DNA of 64,000 bases from Marthasterias glacialis (GCA_911728455.2 OU452233.1:11156167-11220166), one strand, 5' to 3'. Counted from the stretch's first letter, positions 35,246 to 49,900 are shown. Translations and numbers: made by a program. The notes: a model not told the origin generated them from the letters alone.

Positions 35246-37210
35246 ATTGGAATGTGTACTCTCTTCAATTTTCAAAGCCACCTTGAGAAAACAAATATGT
35301 AAGTCCCATACAAATGACAAAATAGAAAAGGAAACCATTATGATCTCGAGTAATTAATGTCTCCCAGGTCAGAGTGAAGCTTGCAACAGAACTAAGGGGA
35401 AATCATAACGGTTGCCCCTAAAAATCTTCACACTCAGTAGCAGTAAACTATTTCATGTCGCTTATTCATCTATACTATTGATAGCACTGGTAATTTCAAG
35501 GTTTAGCAATCTTTTTAAAATACTCATGTTTGTTGTTGATTACTCTTAATTATTTGAATTGTTGAAGCTTTCAAATTAGAAACAAAATCAATGAACTTTC
35601 AAAATGAATTAAACATTTTAACGGCAATGTATTCCAATATCAATTTTGTATTCGTAATGCAGTACTTAGATACATTTTTATAAATTATAAACAGTGCATT
35701 AATGATGTCATCATTACAAATGTGAATCTTTGTTTGGTTTTGTCCCATTCTTAACATTATCCATAATCGATTTAATTGTCCTTCCTCATGATGAATGTTT
35801 TAGGGTATCAGAAAGAAACAAATGAAGACGAAATGTAATAATGAGTTTGTCATAATGAGTTTATCATAACATTAACAAAGTTGAAGTGTTAAAAGCAAAA
35901 GAAATGATTAAAACAGATTTAAAGAATTGAAATTCAAACATAAAAATATACCCACTTGAAACATGTATTAAAAACTCAAAATTATTCGATACTGCCTATT
36001 AGCCTATTAGCCAATACATCACTGAAACCATCATTTTACCTTTGTGAACGAGGATGACCTGACCTGATAAACTGCCTATAAACCAAGACTACAGTTAAGC
36101 CACAGTTCTCTTAAACCGAAAGGATAATTGCGGATTTCATTTAAACCACCATTGGTTTAAAGGCATCCGGCATGCTCCCCTTAAACCAAAGATCTCTTTG
36201 ATCTATAGAAATACATTGACACAAACTAGTCCATAACAAAGGACAATTGATACTCAATGGTCCCGTTTTCAAAGTAAGCGCACAATGCAGTAGATTGGTA
36301 TGGTGATTAGGCCAATATAAACACAAGAATACATCTTAAAATGACAAAATATTAAACGCATGTACATTTTAATCCCTTTATTTGTTCTATACAGCTTAAA
36401 ATACCAACTGGATGAAGGTAAAACCTAAACGTAATTTTAAAGCTAACCCGAACTTGTTAAACCTACCTTAACTTAAAACCTAACCCTAATTGACTACTTG
36501 AAGGAATATTAAACTTGTTGTCAGCTGGATATCAGAATATTTTGAGGAAGAAACCCCTGTACACTAGTTCATCTGTTTGTTTGCCCATTTCAATCTACTT
36601 TGGGATCACCAGGGATCCTCCCAATGAAAAAGGTTGATTTGAAAAGAAAAAAAGAAAACAAAACACTCACAAATTTTCATCAGAACAACCGCATGAAGGA
36701 TACTGTCGAGGAATTTATAAACAGATCAAAAATTCTGTGGATTGTTCAAATGTAAGGGAAACAAACATTAAATCAGAGGAATTAACTTTTGTGTGTTTCC
36801 TAATGTTCTGAATGTAGTCTCAAGTCAATCTGTAAAATTAACTTCCTCTAAGGTGTGCTCCCCACTAAATCGGGAGAAAACAGTCCGTCGGCCTCATGTA
36901 TATTTTTGTAGGCCCTCAAAATATTCCATACTCTAGAGAGATTTGAGGGCCAATTAAAAGGGGTACAGTGCTACAACTTTGCACAATTTTTGTGACCTGG
37001 GGGTTGTTGGCTTCTAACTTTTGAAATTTACACAAGTGTAAGGGTGTTTTTACTTTGACGGAGAATATCTCGAGGGGCCAGGGACTACCAATGTCAAATT
37101 GACCAGAGGGTGGAAATTTAGGACTTAATGATTACTCTTCTTTTTATTTGAACACGCTGTGAGACTTCTAGGTATTCTTGGATACTTGGCGTTTTGCAGT
37201 GTGTGCTATT
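35246..37210. other. non-coding, no gene recognised
   Basis: Intergenic, AT-rich. There are several dispersed-looking motifs (TAAACCAAAG...TTAAACCA between 36100 and 36200, GGGCCAATTAAAAGG near 36950) but no feature I can name. Confidence 0.4.
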
Positions 37211-37214
37211 GTAG

Positions 37215-37220
37215 TTTATT
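37215..37220 (-). terminator. candidate polyadenylation signal of the HNMT-like gene
   Basis: AATAAA on the minus strand, about 257 bp downstream of the stop codon at 37477. It is the nearest canonical hexamer I found. Confidence 0.4.
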
Positions 37221-37476
37221 TAGTGGGATGCAGCCTTAGAAACCCATGAGAGCATAAACAATAACAAGATAATCTGCTAATTGATTGTTTTTGAGTCGCG
37301 AGTTAGACATTTATATTGCTTGTGCACACCAATTACGGATAATTTGTGTGTGGCCGTTACTGAGGATTTTTAATGATTACCATATCACCTCGACGCTTGT
37401 TCCGTTAAAAATAATTCACCAGAAATGTCCATAGAAGGCAGTATGAAGATGTGATAATCTATAAGTTCAGCATCAT

Positions 37477-40400
37477 CTAAATGCATCTAAATTCTTGACT
37501 GCTGCGTCGTACAATAACCACCGACGTGTCATGGGTCACCATGAGCTTTTCCCCGACCACGTGTGCATTCCTACGCAGAAGATCCAGAAATATTTCCCGT
37601 TGTTCTCTTTCAACCCCATCTTTTCGAAAGTGTTTCATGTGGGAAAGAAAGTCCAAAATATCGGCGCCCTCTGTTGAGTGTTCGTCAAAGCAGGTTGTGA
37701 CGTCAATGAAACACCGTGGGATATCGAGGGTTTCGTATGAGATGTTGTTTCTTTCAAGGAATGCTTGAAGCGTCTGCTTAGTGTAGTAACGGTACCCGGG
37801 TATGTTTGGGGAGAGAAACTGCCCTTGTACTTTGCTCAGACTGTCAGTCTCTGAAATTAAAAATTAGCCACAAAACTCAACATTAAAACGACGGCAATGT
37901 TTGTTTTTTTGTTCGTTTTTTTTTGTTTTTTTTAAGAACGTTTTTTTAGGTGTTCGGGCACGGCCCGGAACACCTCTAGTGTTTGTTTGTTTGTTTGTTT
38001 TCTTTATGTGTTCGGTCATAGCCGGGAACACGCCTTATAAATAGCACAAGAGACAAAAACTTGCACACAATATTGACCTTAAAAATTTCAATTACGCCAT
38101 CTCTTTAATACGTTCAAGCCGAACACCGCGAGTTTGTCCACAAACTCTAAAATTCTAGTTTTTTAATACTTCTTCTTCTTCTCCCTGGCGATTGTCCACT
38201 TTCAAATGCACACGTCCGAAAGTCATATAACCTTGAAAATTCATACATGTAGTATATGGCAAGGAGACGAAACCGTTGTTGTGATGTCATGATGACGTCA
38301 TCAGGTGTCGAATTACATTAAATCAAAGTTTATTATTTCAAAAAATTGTGAATTACACAATGGATTTTTACAATCTATACATCATCGGAAAGGTCTTAAA
38401 AAATAATTAAATGTCTCACAGAGATGACCCCAACTTGACCTTGTCTTCCAGTTCAAACCGGAAGTTGAAGCAAAAAATGCTTAAAAAGTCACAATTTTAA
38501 GCTGTGGAGTCAATATGAAACAGAATTTGACATGGTTTCACTGTACAAAATAAAATGTAGTTTATGACTTTTGAAAATATGACATTGATGACGTCATCAA
38601 ATGTTAGTTTGTTACGACGACGAGTTTAAAAATAAGAATTTTTTTATTTCAATTTTTTATTTTGAGCAAACTACATGTTGAATTTTTTAGTAATAGATAA
38701 CGACTATAAAAGCCTAATTGTGAAATTTGAACAAAATTGGCCGTTGCATAACGAAGTTATATTAAGGTGAAAAGTGCCGTTTTTAGCGCGATCGCCGATA
38801 GAGTCTGTACAGTTACCTTACTGTATTGCACCCCGTGCGTGTGCTCTCTAGGCTTTTACTGTATACTGTGTATATACTTACACGCAACAAGTCAGGTCTT
38901 GTCACAGTTCATCGAACTTTGCGGTGTGTTGTTAAGTTCTGTGGGTGTGTAACAATGGCTACGCAAAGAAAAAACTGTTAAGTCATGCCAAGTTCAGTGT
39001 GTTTCCCTTTATGTCATTCTGATGGCTTAATTGTGACAGGGAGAGGAAGAGAATACTTTACTGAGACGATCACATGCTCACGTGAGTTGTTTGATGTATG
39101 ATGGTGGAGAAAATGCAATTGACAAAATGATCGTCTTTCGTTCTATAGGCCCTATATACCTATCACGTACGTGCTTACGTACGAGAGTCACATATACGTC
39201 TTATACGTAAGGCCTGACTGTAAGCGATTGCCTTTTTACAGTGGCTAGGATGGCAACTGTTAGATAGAAGATACTAGTGGCTGTCAGTAGGTTTACTGTA
39301 TACATCTGTCACAATACCATTGGGGGATTTAGTTACTGTCACATCTAGAAAGTTAACACTCGTGGGAGAGTACTCAGCAGTGAACTTTATCGTGGGGTGG
39401 AATGAGTTGATATGATCGATAAACTCTTTCAAGCTATCTTCACTGCCACACCAGATAGAGAAAAAAATCATCGATAAATCTCCACCATACTAGAGGGCGG
39501 TTAGGGGCAGATGACAACAGTTTGTCTTCTAGGTCAGACATAAACAGATTGGCATATGAGGGCACCATTTTAGTACCCATGGCGGTACCCTGTGTCTGTA
39601 GGAAATGCCTGTCTGTAAATGAGAAGTTATTCTTAGTCAGGATGTGGCTCATGAGTTCGTTAAGGTGTCTTACAGAGGGCCGGGATTGTTTATTATGTCT
39701 GAGTGCAGACACACATGAACTGATGCCTTCACTGTTGGGTATGTTAGTATATAGTGATGATACATCAAGGGTAACTAGAAATGCAGAGTTTGGTACTTGG
39801 TGTCTGGTAACCTCTAGTTTACGGAGAAAGTCCGTGGTATCCTTTATGAAGGAAGGGATAAGGGGAACTAGAGGGTTGAGAAAGCTATCAACAAATTCAG
39901 AGATGCATTCTGTGGGGCTACCATTACCAGATACAATGGGTCGGCCCGGGTTGTTAGGCTTGTGTATCTTAGGTAGAAGATAGAAGCGAGCTGTACGGGG
40001 TCCTGAGGGAGGAGATAGTTAAGTGTATCTTTGTTGATACCATTATCATTGTGAATGCTTAGGAGGGTGTCGTAAATCTGTTTGGAGAATGATTGGGTGG
40101 GGTCAGTATCACATTCAACATAATGATCAGTGTTGCTGAGCTGTCTGAGGCCCTCAGCTATATAGTCATCTGTGTTCGTGACTACAACTGCGGACCCCTT
40201 ATCAGCTCCTTTCATCACTATGTTGGGTGATTGACGGAGCTCAGTAATGGCATTCCGTTCGTCTTGGGGGAGGTTATTAGATACCCTAGAGTTAGAAACA
40301 TTAAGAATCTCAGAGTTGACTGAGTTGATGTAGGTTTCTAGAGCTACATCTCGGTTCTTAGGGGGTACCCAACTACTCTTTTCTTTGAAGCGGTTGCGGG

Positions 40401-43400
40401 CGGGTTGGGAAACCACAGGTGACTCATCGTCTGTGGAGAGGTCTACATGAAAATATTCACGCAGGCGTAGCCTACGGTTGAACTGGGCCATGTCTTGTTG
40501 GAAAGACAATTGGTCGGGTTCTCTGGGTGTGGGGCAAAACTTAAGGCCCCTTGACAGCAGTTTTACCTGTGGTTCATTTAGATCAGTATTAGATAGGTTA
40601 ACTACTATATTTGTTGTAATTGGTAACCCCTCAGTGGGAGGGTCAGCCAAACCCTCATTGCGGAAACGCCTGAGAATGTATTTCTTATGGTTAGCTTGGG
40701 CATTACGGCGTTTCTTATTCTATTTGTCCACTAGGGTGGACCGTAGGTGGTTAATAATGGACAACAGAATGTCTTGGAAATGTTCCCACTCTTGATTAGA
40801 GCATGAATCCCTGAGTAGAGATTCGGTGTGAGTAATCTCAAGTAACTGCTCATCAATGCATTGTTGGCACTGAACTTCCAGTACTATGAGCAAATGGAAA
40901 GACGTGTTAGTTAACGTCTTATTCCATTTTTTTCTGGAATGAGGGGTTAAGGTCACCAAAGGAGGGGGCACACTTGATTTGGAGGCCTTTGGGGAGAATA
41001 CGGGATAGACGATAAAAGCGGTAGTTGTCAAGATGTGACAAGTTTAAGTTTGCGTAACTTGCGGAAAATACACTTGGCATCAATAGATAGTGCCATTGTG
41101 GGTTATGTCATGTGAACAACAGAACAGGTTATTAACAGACCCGTAGGGAGAACGGGTTATAAAGCCTGCGTGAGAAATGGGTTAGAACATAAACATATGA
41201 ACTCAAGTAGAGGGGATGGGGTAATGTTCTGAAAAGAACAGGTTTGAACCTGAAAATGGAACGGGTTATTTATAAACCTGTGGGAAAAGCAGGTTAGAAC
41301 TTGAAAATATGAAGTATGGTAATGTTCTGAAAAGAACAGGTGGGAACATGAATGAGGGGGAGGGGAAAGGGAAGGTGGGAGGGTTTAACAAAGGTAAGGT
41401 ATGGGGTTGAGTGGGAAGGGGAGGAAGGATGGGCTAATGTTCTGAAAAGAACAGGTTGGGAGCTGAAAAAGAAGAGCGGGTTATTTACATACCTGTGGGA
41501 AAAGCGGGTTAGAACATGGAAATATGAAATATGGTAATGTTCTAACAAGAACAGGTGAGGAACCTATATTTATATAATTTTCCGCAGCCCCTGACCTATT
41601 GTGTTCATTTTCCCCAAACTTATTAACGACACTTATTTCATAAAGCGTGTATATGATTTTTTAATTACCAGATTTTAATACAAAAGCCATTACTCCACCG
41701 TTCACCAAAAGGTTATACAGGTACGGTACTTTGTCCTCCATACGGCCACCATAGTAAATCGAATGCAGCGCCGTAATTACATGAAATTGCTCAGGAGCTC
41801 GATTGCTGTTTTGGGCTTGGTGTTCTTCCAATGTCTCCTGGTGCCAGTCGAACTCAACACCTGCGGCTGTTGCATGATCAGTCTGAAGTGACTCACGGTA
41901 GATGCTCATTTGCTCTTCACTTGGCTCAACCACTTGGTTGTGGATGTGCTTAAATTTGTCCAAGAGAGGAACGAATAGTTGCTTCTCAAGTTTACCTTTC
42001 AAAGAAAAGAAAGTAAACCAGATACAAGAGTGAAAATTACATACTAAAAACCTCAAACGCTATACCAATATTTTGATTATACATTATTTTGAGTACATTA
42101 TTTGATTTTAAACAGGGGATCTAACGAGTTTTTAATAAATAGGTTATTACAATTTTGTGACTACGTAGACATCATGATTCGTATGAAGTGAAAGCAAGTC
42201 TGCAGATTCAATTTGGGTAATGACCAGCGTATCGCCTGACAGACGGAGGCTATCCCTCTTTGAAAGCTCCTGGTAGTACTATAGGGCTACTAGTATCTAG
42301 TAGTAGTACACCATCGAAGGCAAAGTCTCCCGTGTGGTGATTCAATTTTAAACTTGTTTCATCGGCAAAATGTGCTCTGCAAATTGTCGACGAATTCCTC
42401 AGCCGAAAGTTGGAGCGAGTGTTATTTACAAACTGAACCTATACTCGAAGGAGGGATGCATTTGTGATAGAAAATCTGTGAAAGCTTACAACATTGCGAT
42501 CTTTCACATAACTTCTCGAACAAACCCCCAACAACACACCGCAAGCTGGGCATGATGTAGTCAGCTTGTAAACTCATTCCACAAAAGTAAGTGTCGACTT
42601 TGCAGCACTTCATGCACGTGTGCCCTGATATTCGCTGCCTTATGGAGACATTAGACAAAAGGGAAAGCAAGGAACAATGTGTCTCCATAGGGAAATTCTA
42701 AAGAGAGGGTTGCTTCACAAGGAATTTTGTGTACAAAGGCTATGGGAGGATGTTAACTACAGGGACAAAGGAAAGAACAAAAGAAGTCTCCACAAGGATG
42801 CAAAAATAGGAATGTGTGTACGCGACGTGGGCGTACAGTGCATGCAGTCCAGTGTGTGGATACCGTCGCCAAAGTGTGTGTGGGGATACAGTGACGTCAA
42901 GGTGTCATATGCATATCATTAGCATACAATTGGCGCTGTCAGCCGTTTTGACTTTCGTTTGCAAAAGCCGCTCGAGAGAGTACACTTTCGGACGGTATTT
43001 TCCAGTGCTAAATAAATTTTTAAATGTAAAAAAAAAAAAAAAAAAATATTCGCTATTTATTATATGATGTCTACGTATTCACAAAATTGTAATAACTCAC
43101 TTATTAAAAACTCGTTAGAGCCCCCTTTAACCCTATCAGGACCGGGGGGCACAATGTGCCCCCCACCGATTTTTTCCCCGTAACTTTTTAACGCTTACTC
43201 CGATCACTTTTCTGACTTTTTCCCAAAATAAATCTACAATCATAATTGCACAAAATAATTGATACCGGGGTTAGCTGTTGCCATGACAACCTTTTTTTGA
43301 CCTTGGGTTACACGATTTTACTGTTTTTTTCTTTTTGAACATATTTTCTACTTATTTTTTATTTCTTTGCCAGAATTCAAAATGGCCGCCATTTTTGGCG

Positions 43401-46400
43401 GCCATCTTTGACTTTGTTTTCAGCCTGTATAATTAGGGGGTCAAATTATATCAATTTTTGTAACAAAAGAATATTTTCAACATGTTAATTTCTCTTTTTT
43501 TCAGACCCAAAAAATATTTGGATTTGTCAACCAAGCCTTATTATTTTTCCCTTGGCCCTGTCAGGCGGCCATTTAGATTTTTAAGTGAAAAAACGCAAAA
43601 AAAAAAAAAATAATAAAAAAAAAAATCCCAAAAATGGGATGAATAAATGGACTATAACGCACCCAAAGGTGACTCCATCAACCAAATTAGGTTCTAATTA
43701 TATTGATCTTGTAAAAATGTACAAGTTTGCCAAGTTTCAAAACAGAAGTTATGGGGAAAACACGATTTTTGAAAAAAAAAAAATGTGCAAAACACAAGTC
43801 AAAAACGCCCTCTAGTGACGATATTGGGAATTTTTTTGACGTCATCATATAGTGAAATGAGCATTTGTGGCAAGTTTCATTTTTTTAAGGACTGTGGCGA
43901 CCTGAAACACAAACGACTTAAATCATCATGACATCATACATTTGTCAATCGTTTGTTTTGTTTTACCTGAAACCCCCGTGTTTGTCTTGCTACAAACACA
44001 TTCCTAGTTTTTATTCTTATTAATGTATTTTTTTTTATTAGGGTACAAGTCGTGAATATTGGCGTCAATATTGGCGTCAATATTTGCGACTTTAGGTACA
44101 AGTCGTGAATATTGGCGTCAATTTTGGCGCCAATATTTGCGACTTGGGGGTACAAGTCATAAATATTGGCGACAACATTTGCAACATGGGGCCTTTAAAA
44201 CCACCTTACTTTTGATATGCCTTGTTCTACAGTGTGGAAATTTAAGTCAACTCAGGTTTTATGTATTTTTTCTTTACAAAGTTATCTTTGACATAACTGT
44301 TTCCATACCATTTTTTTTAACAAACCTATGATGTTTTATATTTCAAAAATTGTGAATAACAATTTCAGTGAGTACTGTTAAATTTAATAAGCAAGTTTGA
44401 AATACATGTACAAAGTTAATGTGTATTGTGCTGTCAGTAGCAAGTGTGCACCTGTAATGTTTCCTTTCCCCTATTTTGATAATAATGGTGTATTCCATAG
44501 ACCTGGCTGTGTGCATTGAAGTAATCGCATTCTTTAGTGATTGCATCACGGTCAGTCCATCCACAAACACAAAGGGTCAAATCTCTTTTGTTCAAAATTG
44601 GCTCAATTTTGTTCCATATGAAAGAATTGTAGTAAGGGCCTTTGAAAGTACCGCATCGTTGCATGGTTTTCCAAACGGTTATTTGCTTTTCCAGACGGTG
44701 CCGATGCTGACTCTGGCTCGAGCCATGGCATCAAAGACAACAGCTGAAGATTTAGACAATGATGGAGGTATTTCAGGCTGGATCGCAGTGTTAACAAGGT
44801 GGATGTCGTTCTTTATATTGACAGTTATTTTAAAAGGACTGGGGATAATGCTGCCTTCATTGCAACAACAGTTTGCAACAAATACGACGCTCTTAGGTTG
44901 GATTATAACACTCACGGTCACGTCGTCAGGATTGGCAAGTACGTGCTTTACTGTACAGTATTATTGTTATAGTGTAAACCTTTTACGTTTTTAGACGAGA
45001 ATTTTGCTTCATCTTCTTCGTCTTCTGTTTATTCCAAAAGTCACACTAACTTACGGAGCCCTTAATGGAACAAATTAGAAAAAAAATTGGACGGGTGAAC
45101 AAAAGTCGAGAGTTATTCCATTCCCTTGAAAAATCGTTCCCACGAATTATTATTTCGTTTCTTTTAAAATTCATCACGGATCTCTGGTATGGCATTTCGA
45201 TCGTTTGATGAAAAAAAGCTACGTCGGAATATTTTCATCAAAATAAAATGGCATGTCAGGGGCCCCGTAGCTGATGAATATTTTCGAGGGGACGAAATAA
45301 TGATTCGTGGGAACGCAATGACTTCGGGGGAAGGAAATTATTTCGGGGGAACGATTTAATATTTCGAGAGAACATCGGAATATTTTCATCAAAATAAAAT
45401 GGTACGTCAGGGGCCCCGTAACTGGTCGAGTAACTGGTCATCAATGCATTGCTGGCATTGTTCTTCCAGCAACATGAGTAAATGGAAAGACTTGTTAGTT
45501 AGTGTCTTATTCCATTTCTTCAGGAAGGCAGGGTTAAGGTCGCAAAAGGAAGGGACACATTTGATTTTGAGGCTAGGCTGACCGGCCCAAGAAGCGCAGC
45601 CGGCCTGGCTCCACCAACTCATTGCAACGCTTGCGGCTTGGTCAAAGTGGAATTAAAAGTATTATTACATGTGTTTATTTCTGAACTATAATTTACTTCT
45701 TTGAATATCAAAAACAGATAGTGATCTTAATAATAACTGCTCAGCTTTAGCTCACCCAGCAGCGACTCGAAAGATGACCAACGCAACACGGTCCGCCATT
45801 TCTTGGAGTCAAAACCTTGGTCCTACAAAATGGTGGAGCGTTTTTGGTCGAGAAGTTAAACGAAAAACCGCACAATTTGAAGGCATATTTATGTGAAACT
45901 TTATATTCTGCTTAAAAAAAATCTTTCCATCCATGTTTATTTCCTTGTTATAGCCCAAAGCGCCCAATTCAAAAGCATTGGGATTGTGTCCCTTTAATGT
46001 TGCCATTGAAATTTATTTGACGCTCGCCCTGTAAATGGTGGGACGTGAAAAGCTCGATTGGTGTTAATCACGATCTTCACACACGGGATTCAATTCAAAC
46101 TTAAAGCTAGAGTTAGCTTTAGGTTTGATTGCGTATTCACTGCATAACCTTGTGTTTCAATCATGTTAAAATCACGGTGACAATATAACCAAAACAATAA
46201 CGTTCTTGGCCATGTCGAAATGACGTGTTTAGTTTATGGTTTAGCAGACTTATAATCGCGTCGTTGGCCCTTTCTGGAATCAGGTAAAATCAAATTTAAT
46301 TTTTCTAAAGTAATACTAACAGTCACGTTATTCATATATTTCAATTACATTTTCCAAACCTAACAATCATGTTAAAATCGTTAACAAATATCAACCAAAT

Positions 46401-46892
46401 TAAGACGTCATTTGCGTACTTGTACGATCTTGCACGTATGTGCTCGATCGTTTATTGATGATGTAGGGTGGCTGTAGAAGGTACGAATTGTGGCCCAGAA
46501 ACATTATTCACAAGAGGTCACGATATAACTATTCCTTTGCGCATTTTCAGTCTCATTTTTGGGTTTTTTGTTTGTTTGTTGGTGTATTTGCTTGTTGGTG
46601 GGTTTATGGCTTTGTGGTTTTGTTGGTTTGTTGGTTTGCTGGTTTGTTGGTTCGTTGGTTTGTTTGTTTTGTTTGTTGGGTTGTTTGTTTGTTTGTTTGT
46701 GTCTGTCTGTCTGTCTGTCTGTTTGTTTGTTGGGTTATTTGTTTGTTTGTTTGTTTGTGTCTGTCTGTCTGTCTGTCTGTTTGTTGGGTTGTTGGGTTGT
46801 TTGTTTGGTTGTTGGGTTGTTTGCTTGGTTGTTGGGTTGTTTATTTGTTTGTTTGTTTGTTTGTTGGGTTGTTTGTTTGTTTGTTTGTTTGT

Positions 46893-46927
<35 letters not shown>

Positions 46928-49900
46928 GCCACCCAGCCATTAGATGTTAGGACCATTCAATTCCATGTGTTCCAAAGAATGCCCCCTTCAACTCAGAAAT
47001 AATCATGAGATCCAGATTACAAAGAATGATGTTTTTGCAAAGCAGACAGCAAAACTCTTTTTGTAGGCAATGGCTCTTTGAAACAAGTAGGCTGGGTTCC
47101 GCAAAACTGTTTTTTATCCATTCTCAAAGGAAAAAAATGGATGTGAGTTTTTGTGACGCAACAAAAACTAGATGATCAGGATGGCGATAATTGAAATAGT
47201 TTATCTATATATTAACATTTAAATCAACAAAACTATATCAAAAACAATGAAACGTTAGTTTACAAGAATTTTATTTGAACTTCCGGTTTTGGATAGGAAG
47301 TGAGGTCAAATCAGGTCATTTAACAATATAAAGAGTTTTCACATATTCATGTAAAGATTCCAATCATAACAACTCTGATTCTAAAGATTTGAATTTTTCA
47401 TTTGTTTTTAAATATATATATTGGTAAATATTTATTGAAAACCGAGGACGCGATCATGACGTCATAGCTAGTTTCTTATCCAGACATTTAGACTTAAGTA
47501 CAGCACAAAAAACACGTTTTTTCAGTAACATCCTTTCTCTCCTGATTGTTGCTGAAAGTTACGGGAAGAAGGAATTTTGTTTGACGCCACAGCATACCTA
47601 CGAAAGGATATGACTTTCTAAACACATATTTAAATATTTTGCCTTATTTTGGTGAACTGTTAAAAGTGGAAGTGTCCTAAAGATCACCGTAAATGTCACA
47701 TGTCAGCAACCGCGATGTAATGAGACTCACCTCCAGGATCACATCGCGAACATGCTCAATTTTTGAGATGCCATCGATTGATTAAATCAGAAAACAGATG
47801 GATTTTTTAAGTCAAAGTGGAAAGTAATACCTCGGCAACATTGATAAAATCCGTATGTACCGCGGTCAAACAACAACTATCAGTGTTTCAACAAAAACGA
47901 AATCACCTAAATAATAATGTTATTTAAACCACAAATGATATCACGTTACAATCACCAGTAAAATTACGATAACTGTAAAATTAAAAAAGTAAGGTGTTCA
48001 AGAACGAAAGAATAAACAATTTTTATCACCAAATAGTTACGTTATTTATAAACGTTTATGCGTAATAGGTGATTATCCGCTGAAAATCACTTGATACTAT
48101 AAAACTGAGAAAAAAAGTACGTTTAAAAAAACAAAAGCCTATCACCATTCTAAACACCAAATAATCACGTTATTGATAGTAATTATATGCTTTGGAGATT
48201 ATCCGGTTAAAAGACTACATGATCATTACCAGTGAAATGATGGTAACCGTAAACCAAAAAGGAATCGTTTACAAAAAACGAAAAATACCCCCAAACTGAT
48301 CATTTTTTTACACACTGAAGTCAACTAGGGATCAACACACACCCACACACATGGTGGGAATAATTGTGTCGTTATTGATGATACAGCAACCGTGACAATA
48401 CAACTTAGGAATACAATAAAAAGGGTCATTTACTGATCATGTCAGCAACTGAATAATAAACAAAGCCAGAACGCAATAATGCAAATTAACACAAGTCACA
48501 TCATTTAAAGTCAGATTTATAGTAATATGACAATATAATAGTTGAAACAATGATTTTAAATGATTTCAAAACATATCTATTGTATGTCTTCGTGACATAG
48601 TAACAATTTGTTAACAACTCGTTTTTGGTTATAGCCCCATTTGCAGGGTTGATTGGCCGGCGTTTGGGGACAGGTGTTACAATCATGGTATCAGGCCTTA
48701 TGGTCGGTGTTGCTGGCGTTGCTGGAGCCTTCGTATCGAGTGTCTTCCAACTTGCCGTTATTTTGCTGCTCTTGGCAGGTAAACGCTATCAGCAAGGACT
48801 AAGTATTGTCAGTTTTTGTTACAATTGGAGACTTCAGACAGTTCTGAGCATGCGCGCTAATGAGTATTGCGCGCGTAGTTCTGAGCAGGCGTACTACTGG
48901 TGAGAACTGTGGAAAAAAAATTACCGTCAAAAAGTCTCCCAATGTTTTCCTTTGTTTACACGAAGTTGTCCGGGTATTTTGACCAGAAAATTTTTCAGAA
49001 TACCTTACTTGTGACTGTAAGAGAAAGGAGATTAACGTTTCCTTAGTGAATAGTGATGTAAATACAACCAGTTTGGTCAAAGTCTCAATTGAAAAGAGGA
49101 AGTTGTGAGCTATTAACGTTGAGCTTGTGTTGGCGTCCGATCAGCAAACAGCCCGTGGCTGGCCGCTCCGATTCCCACACTGTTAAAACGGGGGTGTTAT
49201 ATTGATTCTCATGGTATCTATACGTGACAACACCGACATTGTTTTCTTTATCCCAATATTGCTTTATTGTTGGTAAAATTAACACCACGTCGGTCATTTA
49301 GATACCAAGAGAACCACTTTAACACTAGTTTTTGCAGTGCATTCTTCATGGTAACAAGTAGAAGTAAAAGAACGTACAATTTTCCAACATTTTGGGGAAC
49401 AGTTTTAAAACATAGATGGCTCTAAAGTGTGAAGGAAACACATTCTTGCTTTCAAACGGGACACAATGTTCGAAAACGCTCTAGTTTTGCACCGTCTATT
49501 TACGTCAATTGATTCCACATTCCTGTTATCTGACGTATTTCTCGATGTTGACAGTGTGACGTCAGATGTCTGGCAAATGAGTGTATAGTCAATGTCTGAT
49601 GTCTGAAAATCACAACACAGACCAGTATGTGATGTTTGAAGCTTTGCATGGTGTGAACTATAACAATTTGCGGGTACAACCATGTAAACATCTATGTTAG
49701 GAGGAGTGACGGCTCCTGGAGACGAGCAGAGTATACTGTTCGAAACGTCGAGACCACACCGGCTCTCTTCAGAGCCACCACTCCTCCCAAAAGAGATTTT
49801 TTTTCATGGTTGTACCCGCAAATTCTACTAGTTTACTAGTTATAGTTTTCTACATACCAGTATGATGTGCGTTTAGCGACCCTTTGCTAATCCCAGGGTC

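Noticed and set aside
37495-37768. Plus-strand frames of 60-80 codons
   Set aside because: They are antisense to the last exon of the HNMT-like gene, which matches the family on the minus strand.
46488-47002. Cysteine/leucine- and lysine/glutamine/asparagine-rich frames of 140-160 codons
   Set aside because: They come from the tetranucleotide simple repeat, with no start context, splice sites or domain.
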